Assembly: GCF_009650765.1 (NCBI RefSeq)
Contig: NZ_CP045740.1
Span: forward strand, 1,674,001-1,738,000
Direction: 5' to 3'
Source of the DNA: Streptomyces sp. SUK 48
Lineage (GTDB): Bacteria; Actinomycetota; Actinomycetes; Streptomycetales; Streptomycetaceae
DNA length: 64,000 nt
Shown: positions 55,074 to 64,000 of the stretch, piece after piece
Position numbering within the stretch: the first letter of the stretch is position 1
How the letters are laid out: each line of letters starts with the position of its first letter
Translations under genes and position numbers: made by a program
The notes under the pieces: generated by a model
The model's input: only the letters and a program-made list of their open reading frames with translations
Told to the model about the DNA's origin: nothing
Database searches by the model: none

Positions 55074-56651
55074 TCAGCGCTGTTGCGCGTCATGCGCGAG
55101 CAGGGCGATGTGCACGGAGGCCGCCTGTTCGAAGTCGTCCAGGTCGACGCCGAGCCGGCCCTGTATGGCCTCCAGGCGGCGGTAGAGCGCGGGCCGGGAG
55201 ACATGGTGGAGCTGGGCGGTACGGGATTTGTTGCGGCCGGTGGCGAGGTAGGTGCGCAGCACTTCGAGCAGCTCGGGCTCGGCCGTGCACAGCAGCCCGT
55301 CCAGCTCCCGTTCCGCGAACGACTGCACATGCGGGTTCTCCCGCAACAGCCGTACGAGACCGCGCAGATGGACGTCCTTCAGGCGGACGACGGCGGGCAG
55401 TCCGAGGGCGGCGGCGGAGCCGGCGACGGCCTCGGCGACATGGCGGGCCTCGCGCAGTCCGGCCGGCACCTCGTCCCAGCCGGTGCGCGCGTCGGCGGCG
55501 GCGACCACGGCGTCCGGTCGCCCGGTGCCCTCCCGCAGCCGGGTCGCGAAGAGCGCGGTGAGGGCGTCGGCGGGCCGGTCGCGCGGCAGGCTGAGCAGGA
55601 CGGCGGTGACCCCGTCGGCCAGCTCGGCGGCGAGCCCGGACAGGCCCAGCACCCGCAGCAGCCGGTCCAGCACGGCGGGTTCGGCGCCCGGGACGACGAG
55701 CGGCACGAAGGTGCGCAGGTTGACCGGGAGCCCGGCGGCGCGGGCGCGCGGCAGCAACTGGCGGGCCGGTACGACACCAAGGACGAGGTCGGTCAGCAGG
55801 CTCCGCGCGGACTGCTCCTCCCAGCTCAGCGCGGAGCCGCCGAGCATGCGGTGCAGCACCAGGGCCTCGGCGGCGCGGTCGGCGAGCAGCCGTCCGGTGG
55901 CCGTCTCGCCCCGGTAGCCGCACAGCAGCAGCCTGCCCCAGCGTTCGCCGCGGCCGCCGAGTTCGGCGCTGATCCAGGCGTCCAGGGCGCCGCCCCCGGC
56001 CTGCCGGGCGACCCGCTCCCAGTCGCGCAGCACATCGTCCACGGCGGAGCGCTCCCCCGCCGTGGCGAGGACGCGGTGGGCGAGGTTGGTGAGGACGACG
56101 GGGCAGGCGCTGTGCCGGGCCACCTCGTCGAGCAGCCGCTGGAGCGGGGCGCCGGCCGTGATCAGCGCGGTGAGGTCGGTGCGTACCGCCTCGGACAGGC
56201 TGACGGCCGCGAACTTGCGCCGGATGAGCCGGGACTGCACCTCCTCGGTCAGTTCGGCGAAGGGGAAGGGTCGGTGCAGCACGACCAGGGGCAGGCCGCA
56301 GCGTTCGGCGGCGCGGCGCATCACCTCGGGCGGGGCGGGGAAGGCCCGCCCGAGGCCGAGGACCACGGCGGCGGCCTCGGCGCGGTGCAGGGAGCGGATG
56401 TACTCGGCCTGCCGGGTCTCGTCCCCGGCGAGCAGCACGCCGGTGGTGAGCACCATCTCGCCGCCGGTGAGCATCACGCCCACGTCGGCGGCCTCGGCGA
56501 CGTGCACCCAGCGCACCGCCCGGTCGAGGCCGTCGGCGCCGGCCACCACCTCGGGCTCCCCCGCGAGCACCCGCTCCAGCGTGAGCACCTGGCGCACGGA
56601 CAGGGCGGGTCCCGGCGGGGCGGCGGGACGGGAGGCGGAGGTGGTGGTCAT
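55074..56651 (-). CDS. PucR-family transcriptional regulator
   Basis: This 525-residue regulator has an N-terminal PucR/purine-catabolism domain (LSVRQVLTLERVLAGEPEVV, RWVHVAEAADVGVMLTGGEM, AAVVLGLGRAFPAPPEVMRR), a central GGDEF-like region, and a C-terminal PucR-type helix-turn-helix (LLEVLRTYLATGRNKSRTAQ, then LHHVSRPALYRRLEAIQGRL). Such proteins usually activate purine or pyrimidine degradation genes on binding a pathway metabolite. The ATG at 56651 has AAGGGG upstream. It sits in the middle of the cluster it probably controls, 56 nt after the aminotransferase gene. Confidence 0.92.
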   Translation of the reverse strand: MTTTSASRPAAPPGPALSVRQVLTLERVLAGEPEVVAGADGLDRAVRWVHVAEAADVGVMLTGGEMVLTTGVLLAGDETRQAEYIRSLHRAEAAAVVLGLGRAFPAPPEVMRRAAERCGLPLVVLHRPFPFAELTEEVQSRLIRRKFAAVSLSEAVRTDLTALITAGAPLQRLLDEVARHSACPVVLTNLAHRVLATAGERSAVDDVLRDWERVARQAGGGALDAWISAELGGRGERWGRLLLCGYRGETATGRLLADRAAEALVLHRMLGGSALSWEEQSARSLLTDLVLGVVPARQLLPRARAAGLPVNLRTFVPLVVPGAEPAVLDRLLRVLGLSGLAAELADGVTAVLLSLPRDRPADALTALFATRLREGTGRPDAVVAAADARTGWDEVPAGLREARHVAEAVAGSAAALGLPAVVRLKDVHLRGLVRLLRENPHVQSFAERELDGLLCTAEPELLEVLRTYLATGRNKSRTAQLHHVSRPALYRRLEAIQGRLGVDLDDFEQAASVHIALLAHDAQQR

Positions 56652-56707
56652 GGCCGTATCCCCTTGCTCGGCAGTGCCAGGTGTCCCCTGGGTGTCGTAC
56701 GCGTCCG

Positions 56708-57994
56708 TTACGCGTAGGCGCTCCTGAGCGCGTCCTCCAGGACGGCGGCGCCTTCCTCGGCCTCCGCGACGGTCAGCGACAGCGGCGGGGCGACGCGCAG
56801 GGCGCTGGTGTCGTGGCCGCCGCCCTTGCCGATGAGCAGGCCGCCGGCCCGGGCCGCCTCCAGGACGGCGGAGGCCGCCTGCGGATCGGCCTCGTCGGTG
56901 CCCGGCTTCGCCAGCTCGATGCCGATCATCAGACCGCGCCCGCGGACCTCGCGCACCCCGGGCAGCTGGGCGGCGACGGCCCGCAGCCGCTCGATGAGCA
57001 GGCCGCCGACCCGGCGGGCGTTGCCCTGGAGGTCGTGGTCGAGGAGGTAGGCGAGGTTGGCGAGACCCGCGGCCATGGTGAGCTGGGTGCCGCCGAAGGT
57101 GGAGATGCTGTTGGCGTCCAGGCAGTTCATCAGTTCGGCGCGGGCGATGACACCGCCGATGGAGGCGCCGTTGCCGATGCCCTTGGCGAAGGTGACGATG
57201 TCCGGCGGGCCGCTCGCGGCGTGCGCCCCCCAGCCCCAGAAGTGGTCGCCGGTGCGGCCCCAGCCGGTCTGCACCTCGTCGGAGATCCACAGGATGCCGC
57301 GTTCGCTGAGCACGTCGCGGAATGCGGCGTACAGGCCGTCGGGCGGCGAGGTGAACCCGCCGACGCCCTGGACGGGTTCGGCGATCAGCGCGGCCGGGGG
57401 CCGGGTGTGGCCGAGGACGTCCTTGAGGTCGGCGACGCAGGCGTCGGTGAAGGCGCGGTCGTCCAGGTGCGCGAAGGGGCCCCGGGTGCGGACGCCGCCG
57501 TGCACGTACAGGGTCTGGAGCGGGGACAGCGAGGTGGGGGACCAGCTGCGGTTGCCGGTGATGCCGACGGTGGAGAAGGAACGGCCGTGGTAGCTGTTGC
57601 GCATGGCCAGGACGGTGTTGCTGCGCCGGTAGGTGCTGGCGAGCAGCAGGGCGGTGTCGTTGGCCTCGGTGCCGGAGGTGGTGAAGAAGACGCGGGCGTC
57701 CGGGATGCCGCTCACCTGGGCGATGCGCTCGGCGAGTTCGACCATCGGGCGGTTGAGGTAGAGGGTCGAGGAGTGCAGGATGCGCCCGGCCTGCTCGCTG
57801 ACCGCCTTGGTGACCTCGGGCAGCGCGTGCGCGGTCATGGTGGTGAGGATGCCGCCGAAGAAGTCCAGGTAGCGGTTGCCGTCGGAGTCCCAGACGTGCC
57901 GGCCCTCGCCGTGGGTGATCTCGATCGGGTCGTCGTAGTAGAGGGCGAGCCAGTCGGGCATCACCCTGCGGTGGCGGGAGTAGAGGTCGTTCAC
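56708..57994 (-). CDS. class III aminotransferase, probably beta-alanine/3-aminoisobutyrate transaminase
   Basis: This 428-residue PLP enzyme has the class III signatures: the phosphate-binding FFTTSGTEANDTALLLAS, YHGRSFSTVG, Asp in WISDEVQTGWGRTGDHFWG and the PLP Lys in VTFAKGIGNGASIGGVIA. Placed after N-carbamoyl hydrolases, it most likely transaminates beta-alanine or 3-aminoisobutyrate, the end products of uracil and thymine reduction. Alanine-glyoxylate or related activity is possible. The GTG start overlaps the stop of the second nitrilase gene by four nucleotides (GTGA). Confidence 0.92.
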   Translation of the reverse strand: MNDLYSRHRRVMPDWLALYYDDPIEITHGEGRHVWDSDGNRYLDFFGGILTTMTAHALPEVTKAVSEQAGRILHSSTLYLNRPMVELAERIAQVSGIPDARVFFTTSGTEANDTALLLASTYRRSNTVLAMRNSYHGRSFSTVGITGNRSWSPTSLSPLQTLYVHGGVRTRGPFAHLDDRAFTDACVADLKDVLGHTRPPAALIAEPVQGVGGFTSPPDGLYAAFRDVLSERGILWISDEVQTGWGRTGDHFWGWGAHAASGPPDIVTFAKGIGNGASIGGVIARAELMNCLDANSISTFGGTQLTMAAGLANLAYLLDHDLQGNARRVGGLLIERLRAVAAQLPGVREVRGRGLMIGIELAKPGTDEADPQAASAVLEAARAGGLLIGKGGGHDTSALRVAPPLSLTVAEAEEGAAVLEDALRSAYA

Positions 57995-58833
57995 GGCTGC
58001 ACCAGCCCTTCGTAGGCGTCGGGACGGCGGTCGCGGTAGAAGGCCCACTGCTGCCGTACGTCGTCGATGAGTGCGAAGTCCAGGTCGCGGACGAGGAGTT
58101 CCTCGGCCTTGTCGTCCGCCGGGTCGCCGACGAACCGCCCGCGGGGGTCCACGAAGTACGAGGTGCCGTAGAAGTCGTTGGTCCCGTACTCCTCCTGTCC
58201 CACCCGGTTGATGGCGGCGACGAAGTACTCGTTGGCGACGGCCGCGGCGGGCTGCTCCAGCTGCCACAGGTGGGCGGACAGGCCCCGGTGGGTGGCGGAG
58301 GGGTTGTAGACCAACTGGGCGCCGCCGAGACCGAGTTGCCGCCATCCCTCCGGGAAGTGGCGGTCGTAGCAGATATAGACGCCGACCTTGCCGACGGCCG
58401 TGTCGAAGACGGGCCAGCCCTGGTTGCCGGGGCGGAAGTAGTACTTCTCCCAGAAGCCCTCGACCTGGGGGATGTGGTGTTTGCGGTACTTGCCGAGGTA
58501 GCTGCCGTCGGCGTCGATCACGGCGGCGGTGTTGTAGTAGAACCCGGACCGCTCGACCTCGAAGACCGGCGCGACGATCACCATCCCGGTCTCCCGCGCG
58601 AGCTCTCGCATCCGCCGTACGGTCGGCCCGTCGGGCACCGGCTCGGCCCACCGGAAGTGCTCCCGGTCCTGGACCTGGCAGAAGTAGGGGGCGTTGAACA
58701 CCTCCTGGAACCCGATGATCCGCGCGCCCCGCCGGGCCGCCTCCCGGGCGTGCTCCTCGTGTTTCGCCACCATGGACTCGGTGTCGCCGGTCCAGGTGGC
58801 CTGGACCAGCGCGGCGCGGACGACGTCGGCCAT
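57991..58833 (-). CDS. nitrilase-superfamily N-carbamoyl hydrolase / beta-ureidopropionase (copy 2)
   Basis: This 280-residue paralogue of the gene at 54076 keeps the triad: Glu in IIGFQEVFNAPYFCQ, Lys in GKYRKHHIPQVEGFWEK and Cys in VGVYICYDRHFPEGW. The start at 58833 (MADVVRAALVQ) is chosen over 58851 because AAGGAG lies between them at the right distance. It is the first gene of a transcript continuing into the aminotransferase and probably pucR. Two such hydrolases in one cluster suggest different substrates, for example the uracil and thymine (or hydantoin) branches. Confidence 0.92.
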   Translation of the reverse strand: MADVVRAALVQATWTGDTESMVAKHEEHAREAARRGARIIGFQEVFNAPYFCQVQDREHFRWAEPVPDGPTVRRMRELARETGMVIVAPVFEVERSGFYYNTAAVIDADGSYLGKYRKHHIPQVEGFWEKYYFRPGNQGWPVFDTAVGKVGVYICYDRHFPEGWRQLGLGGAQLVYNPSATHRGLSAHLWQLEQPAAAVANEYFVAAINRVGQEEYGTNDFYGTSYFVDPRGRFVGDPADDKAEELLVRDLDFALIDDVRQQWAFYRDRRPDAYEGLVQP

Positions 58834-58861
58834 GAGCCGCTCCTTCGACATGACGTCAGAG

Positions 58862-58891
58862 CCTCTACGCCCGTAGAGCAGACCGTAGAGG
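58862..58891. promoter_or_regulatory. operator-like inverted repeats at the start of the pyrimidine operon
   Basis: CTCTACG-CC-CGTAGAG (58863-58878) is a perfect 7-2-7 palindrome. A third half-site, CGTAGAGG, lies at 58884-58891. The block begins at the predicted transcription start of the promoter at 58896-58924, a position typical for a repressor. Confidence 0.6.
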
Positions 58892-58895
58892 CACG

Positions 58896-58924
58896 AACGT
58901 AAGCCTCCGGGGCCGCCTTGCCAA
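58896..58924 (-). promoter_or_regulatory. promoter of the nitrilase-2/aminotransferase operon
   Basis: On the minus strand a -35 (TTGGCA, 58924-58919) and -10 (TACGTT, 58901-58896) are separated by 17 nt. The predicted transcript starts near 58889, within the inverted-repeat block, leaving a leader of about 55 nt. Confidence 0.6.
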
Positions 58925-59018
58925 GACCATCACCGCCAACCCGCTGGGGCGAGGGCGATTCACACTCCGGTGGGTGAGCCGCGCCGAGCCGGGGCGAACC
59001 CCGAGGAGTCGCTCCTGC

Positions 59019-59270
59019 TCAGACGGCCACCGGGGTGCAGTGCACCGCCAGCTCGTCCATCGACAGGCCCAGCACGCCGGCCAGCGCGGCCACCGTGAAG
59101 AAGGCCGGGGTCGGGGCGCGGCCGGTCTCGATCTTGCGCAGGGTCTCGGCGGAGACGCCCGCCGCGGCGGCGACCTCGACCATGCTGCGGTCACCGCGCG
59201 CCTCGCGCAGCAGCCGCCCGAGCCGCTCGCCGCGCTCGTGCTCTTCGGGGGTGAGGGGGGTGCGCACCAT
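59019..59270 (-). CDS. small XRE-family helix-turn-helix regulator
   Basis: This 83-residue protein is a single HTH_XRE domain: LGRLLREARGDRSMVEVAAA, AGVSAETLRKIETGRAPTPA and FFTVAALAGVLGLSMDELAV. The start at 59270 (MVRTPLTPEEHE) has no ribosome site; TTGAAT, a 16-nt spacer and CACAAT lie immediately upstream, so a leaderless transcript is possible. It is divergent from map across 115 nt and may regulate it. Confidence 0.82.
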   Translation of the reverse strand: MVRTPLTPEEHERGERLGRLLREARGDRSMVEVAAAAGVSAETLRKIETGRAPTPAFFTVAALAGVLGLSMDELAVHCTPVAV

Positions 59271-59365
59271 GCGCCCATTGTGCCCGCCGCACTCCCCCAT
59301 TCAAATACCGCCCGCCCGGAACGCCCCCGGCCCCGACCCCGACCCCAGTCCCGACCCCAATACAA

Positions 59366-59386
59366 ATACCGGTATAGTAATTGGCA
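59366..59386 (+). promoter_or_regulatory. promoter and palindrome upstream of map
   Basis: A TATAGT -10 (59373-59378) lies 7 nt before the ATG at 59386, again indicating a leaderless or nearly leaderless message. It overlaps a perfect 10-bp palindrome ATACCGGTAT (59366-59375) within a conspicuously AT-rich patch, a good place for a repressor. No clear -35 was found. Confidence 0.5.
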
Positions 59387-60162
59387 TGGTGGAACTGAAG
59401 ACGGACGCGTCGATCGACGCGATGCATGCAGCGGGCCAGGTCGTCGGGCAGGCCCTGAGTGCCGTACGCAAGGCCGCGGACGTGGGGGTCTCGCTGCTGG
59501 AGCTGGACGAGGTGGCGCGGGAGGTGCTGCGGGCGGCGGGGGCGACCTCGCCCTTCCTCGGGTATCGCCCCTCCTTCGCCCCGACCCCCTTCCCCGCGGT
59601 GATCTGCGCCTCGGTGAACGACGCGATCGTGCACGGCATCCCCACCGGGTACCGGCTGCGCGAGGGCGACCTGGTCTCCATCGACTGCGGGGCCCTGCTG
59701 GACGGCTGGGCCGGGGACTCGGCGATCAGCTTCACGGTGGGCCGCGCGCGCCCCGAGGACGTCACGCTGATCGACACCGCCGAGCGGGCGCTGGCGGCGG
59801 GCATCGCGGCGGCCGTCCCCGGCAACCGCGTCGGCGACATCGCCCACGCCGTCGGCCGGGTCTGCCGTACGGCGGGCTACGGCGTCCCGCAGGACTTCGG
59901 CGGCCATGGCATCGGCCGCCGTATGCACGAGGACCCCGGCGTCCCCAACGAGGGCCGCCCCGGCCGCGGCTTCCCGCTGCGCCCCGGCCTGGTCCTGGCG
60001 ATCGAACCGATGCTGATCGGGGGCGGCCGGGACGACTACCGCGCCGACCCCGACGGCTGGACCCTGCGCACGACGGACGGCTCCCGCGCCGCCCACGCCG
60101 AACACACGGTGGCGATCACGGAGGCGGGACCCCGCGTCCTGACGGCCCGCGGCCCCGCCTGA
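59386..60162 (+). CDS. map: type I methionine aminopeptidase
   Basis: This 258-residue metalloprotease removes the initiator methionine. The five metal ligands can be placed: Asp in LVSIDCGALLDG and GDSAISF, His in GHGIGRRMHEDP, Glu in AIEPMLIGGG and Glu in AAHAEHTVAITEAG; substrate His in VHGIPTGYRL. Start 59386 (MVELKTDASI) fits the AT-rich promoter; the open frame upstream is non-coding. It is not next to secY/adk as the housekeeping map usually is, so it is likely an additional copy. It precedes the Clp gene by 121 nt. Confidence 0.92.
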   Translation: MVELKTDASIDAMHAAGQVVGQALSAVRKAADVGVSLLELDEVAREVLRAAGATSPFLGYRPSFAPTPFPAVICASVNDAIVHGIPTGYRLREGDLVSIDCGALLDGWAGDSAISFTVGRARPEDVTLIDTAERALAAGIAAAVPGNRVGDIAHAVGRVCRTAGYGVPQDFGGHGIGRRMHEDPGVPNEGRPGRGFPLRPGLVLAIEPMLIGGGRDDYRADPDGWTLRTTDGSRAAHAEHTVAITEAGPRVLTARGPA

Positions 60163-60188
60163 GGGGCGCCCGTGCCCCGCCCGGGCGA

Positions 60189-60226
60189 ACATGCCCACCC
60201 CCACACTTCATGCCATCGTGGGCATG
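60189..60226. promoter_or_regulatory. inverted repeat upstream of the Clp ATPase gene
   Basis: CATGCCCAC (60190-60198) and GTGGGCATG (60218-60226) are exact complements 19 nt apart, about 60 nt upstream of the clp start. It could be an operator or a leader hairpin; no ClgR-type GTTCGC box was recognised. Confidence 0.4.
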
Positions 60227-60283
60227 AGCAGCCCCACTCCGGGTTACCCGGCGGAGCCACCGTCAGCGAAGGAAAGCATCGCC

Positions 60284-62845
<2,562 letters not shown>

Positions 62846-62874
62846 GACCCGTCGAGACCCGGAGCGAGACCCGT

Positions 62875-62938
62875 GCGCGAGGGTGCCGGGGGCGAACGCG
62901 AGGGTGCCGGATGCGGTTCGCCCCCGGCACCCTCGCGC
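62875..62938. terminator. strong bidirectional terminator between clp and ggt
   Basis: Perfect 23-nt arms at 62875-62897 and 62916-62938 enclose an 18-nt loop. The loop repeats part of the left arm (GAGGGTGCCGG), so an alternative register exists. It lies between converging genes. Confidence 0.9.
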
Positions 62939-62956
62939 GTGTCGTGCGCCCGGCGG

Positions 62957-64000
62957 CTACGGGGCCGGGTCGACCACCATCGCCGAGCCCCCACCGCGCC
63001 GTACCTTCTCGGCCGCGGCCAGCCACCTGCCGTCCGGCAGCCGCTGCACCCCGGTAGCGGCGCCGATCTCCGGGTTGAGGGTGAAATGGTGGCCGATGGC
63101 CTCCAGCTGCTGCCTCAACGGGCTGTTGTACAGGGCGGGTTCGAGTTCCGTCTGGGCCGCGTTGCGCTGGCTGGCGCGGGGGGCGGCGATCGCGTCGACC
63201 AGCGGAAGGCGCCGGTCGAGGAACTCGGTCAGGGTCTGCAGCACCGTGGTGATGATGGTCGCGCCGCCGGGCGAACCCAGCGCCACCACGGGCCGGTTGC
63301 GGCCGTCGAGGACGATCGCCGGCGAGATCGAGGAGCGCGGCCGCTTGCCCGGACCGGGCAGGTTCGGGTCGGGCACGGAGGGGCTCGCCGGGGTGAAGGA
63401 GAAGTCCGTCAGCTCGTTGTTGAGCAGGAAGCCCCGGCCGGGCACGGTCATCGCGCTGCCGCCGGTCTGCTCGATGGTGAGGGTGTACGAGACGACGTTC
63501 CCCCACTTGTCGGCGACCGTGAGATGGGTGGTGTTCTGGCCCTCGTACGTCGTCGGCGCCGCCTTGCCGCCCTTGGCGCAGTCCTTCGGGTGGTACGGGT
63601 CGCCCGGGGCGAGCGGGCTGGTGAGGACCGCGTCGTCCTTGATCAGGCAGGCCCGCGAGTCCGCGAATTTCTGCGAGAGCAGCTGGCGGGTGGGCACCTT
63701 CTCGTAGGCGGGGTCGCCGACCCAGCGGCCCCGGTCGGCGAACGCGATCCGGCTGGCCTCGATGAAGTGGTGCAGGTACTGCGCCTCGCTCATCTTCGCC
63801 AGGTCGGAGCTCTCCAGGATGTTGAGCGCCTCACCGACCGTGGTGCCGCCCGAGGAGGACGGGGCGATGGAGTAGACGTTCAGACCGCGGTACGCGGTCC
63901 GCGTGGGCGCCTGGAGCTTGGCGCGGTAGACGGCGAGGTCCTTCTCGGCGAGCTTGCCGGGGCGGGCGTCCCAGCCGGAGGCCGGGTCCACGGGCGGGTG
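62957..64000 (-). CDS. ggt: gamma-glutamyltransferase, N-terminus outside window
   Basis: The last 347 residues of a gamma-glutamyltranspeptidase are present; the N-terminal part lies beyond the right edge. The self-cleavage and nucleophile site is visible as GQNTTHLTVADKWGNVVSYT, followed by FLLNNELTDF, KRPRSSISPAIVL and the substrate loop GSPGGATIITTVLQ. Upstream parts include PSSSGGTTVGEALNIL and SRIAFADRGRWVGDP. This is the classical form, expected to be secreted and to hydrolyse or transfer gamma-glutamyl groups of glutathione-like compounds or glutamine. It differs from the cytoplasmic-looking homologue at 8801-10618. Confidence 0.93.
   Translation of the reverse strand, partial: HPPVDPASGWDARPGKLAEKDLAVYRAKLQAPTRTAYRGLNVYSIAPSSSGGTTVGEALNILESSDLAKMSEAQYLHHFIEASRIAFADRGRWVGDPAYEKVPTRQLLSQKFADSRACLIKDDAVLTSPLAPGDPYHPKDCAKGGKAAPTTYEGQNTTHLTVADKWGNVVSYTLTIEQTGGSAMTVPGRGFLLNNELTDFSFTPASPSVPDPNLPGPGKRPRSSISPAIVLDGRNRPVVALGSPGGATIITTVLQTLTEFLDRRLPLVDAIAAPRASQRNAAQTELEPALYNSPLRQQLEAIGHHFTLNPEIGAATGVQRLPDGRWLAAAEKVRRGGGSAMVVDPAP

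Noticed and set aside
60181..60283. ClgR or heat-shock operator upstream of the Clp gene
   Set aside because: No GTTCGC-type ClgR box or HAIR/CIRCE element was found; only an unassigned inverted repeat is present.

Overview
The window is very GC-rich chromosomal DNA from an actinomycete, almost certainly Streptomyces or a close relative. The signs are strong third-position GC bias, frequent GTG starts, 1-4 nt gene overlaps, a conservon (cvnABCD plus a CYP157-type P450), very rare TTA leucine codons (two seen, both in the conservon) and a Streptomyces-style kdp locus. No rRNA, tRNA, CRISPR array, insertion sequence or prophage gene was recognised.

Layout, left to right. 1-6315: the N-terminal part of an Ada-type DNA alkylation repair regulator, a MetF-like reductase, and a conservon (P450, CvnD, CvnC, a double-domain CvnB, CvnA). 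6656-13677: a macro-domain protein, a flavin oxidoreductase, a gamma-glutamyltransferase homologue, a LysR regulator, a stand-alone lysA and a small SAV_915-like gene. 14005-25621: a potassium locus with a universal stress protein, kdpE, kdpC, kdpB, kdpA, kdpF, an unlisted 27-residue membrane peptide, a KimA-like K+ transporter and kdpD. Paired TGACGG repeats with an 11-bp period recur in front of four of these transcription units and look like operators for an OmpR-family regulator, probably KdpE.

25845-30529: lipoate ligase, then a small WXG100/LXG-type secretion operon with a possible toxin-immunity pair, then a lipoprotein. 30550-43471: an accessory-looking cluster with an FHA protein, a Clp-like AAA+ ATPase, an apparently frameshifted coiled-coil protein, a large membrane Ser/Thr kinase, a divergent macro-domain protein with a leaderless promoter, a radical-SAM protein, a small helical protein, a vWA lipoprotein and a coiled-coil membrane protein. 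43563-48600: an overlapping three-gene operon encoding a TPR-CHAT protease, a DUF2384-type antitoxin-like protein and a RES-domain (NAD phosphorylase-type) toxin. These two clusters are the best candidates for undescribed systems: one looks like a phospho-signalling and chaperone assembly, the other a protease-gated NAD-depletion module.

48859-49829 holds two small genes. 49848-58833 is a reductive pyrimidine/hydantoin catabolic cluster: an NCS1 permease split by an in-frame amber codon, an F420-type LLM oxidoreductase, dihydropyrimidinase, two nitrilase-family amidohydrolases, a PucR regulator and a class III aminotransferase. Recognisable promoters and operators sit in front of it. 59019-64000: an XRE regulator divergent from a methionine aminopeptidase, a ClpC-type ATPase, a strong bidirectional terminator and the C-terminal part of a secreted-type gamma-glutamyltransferase that leaves the window.
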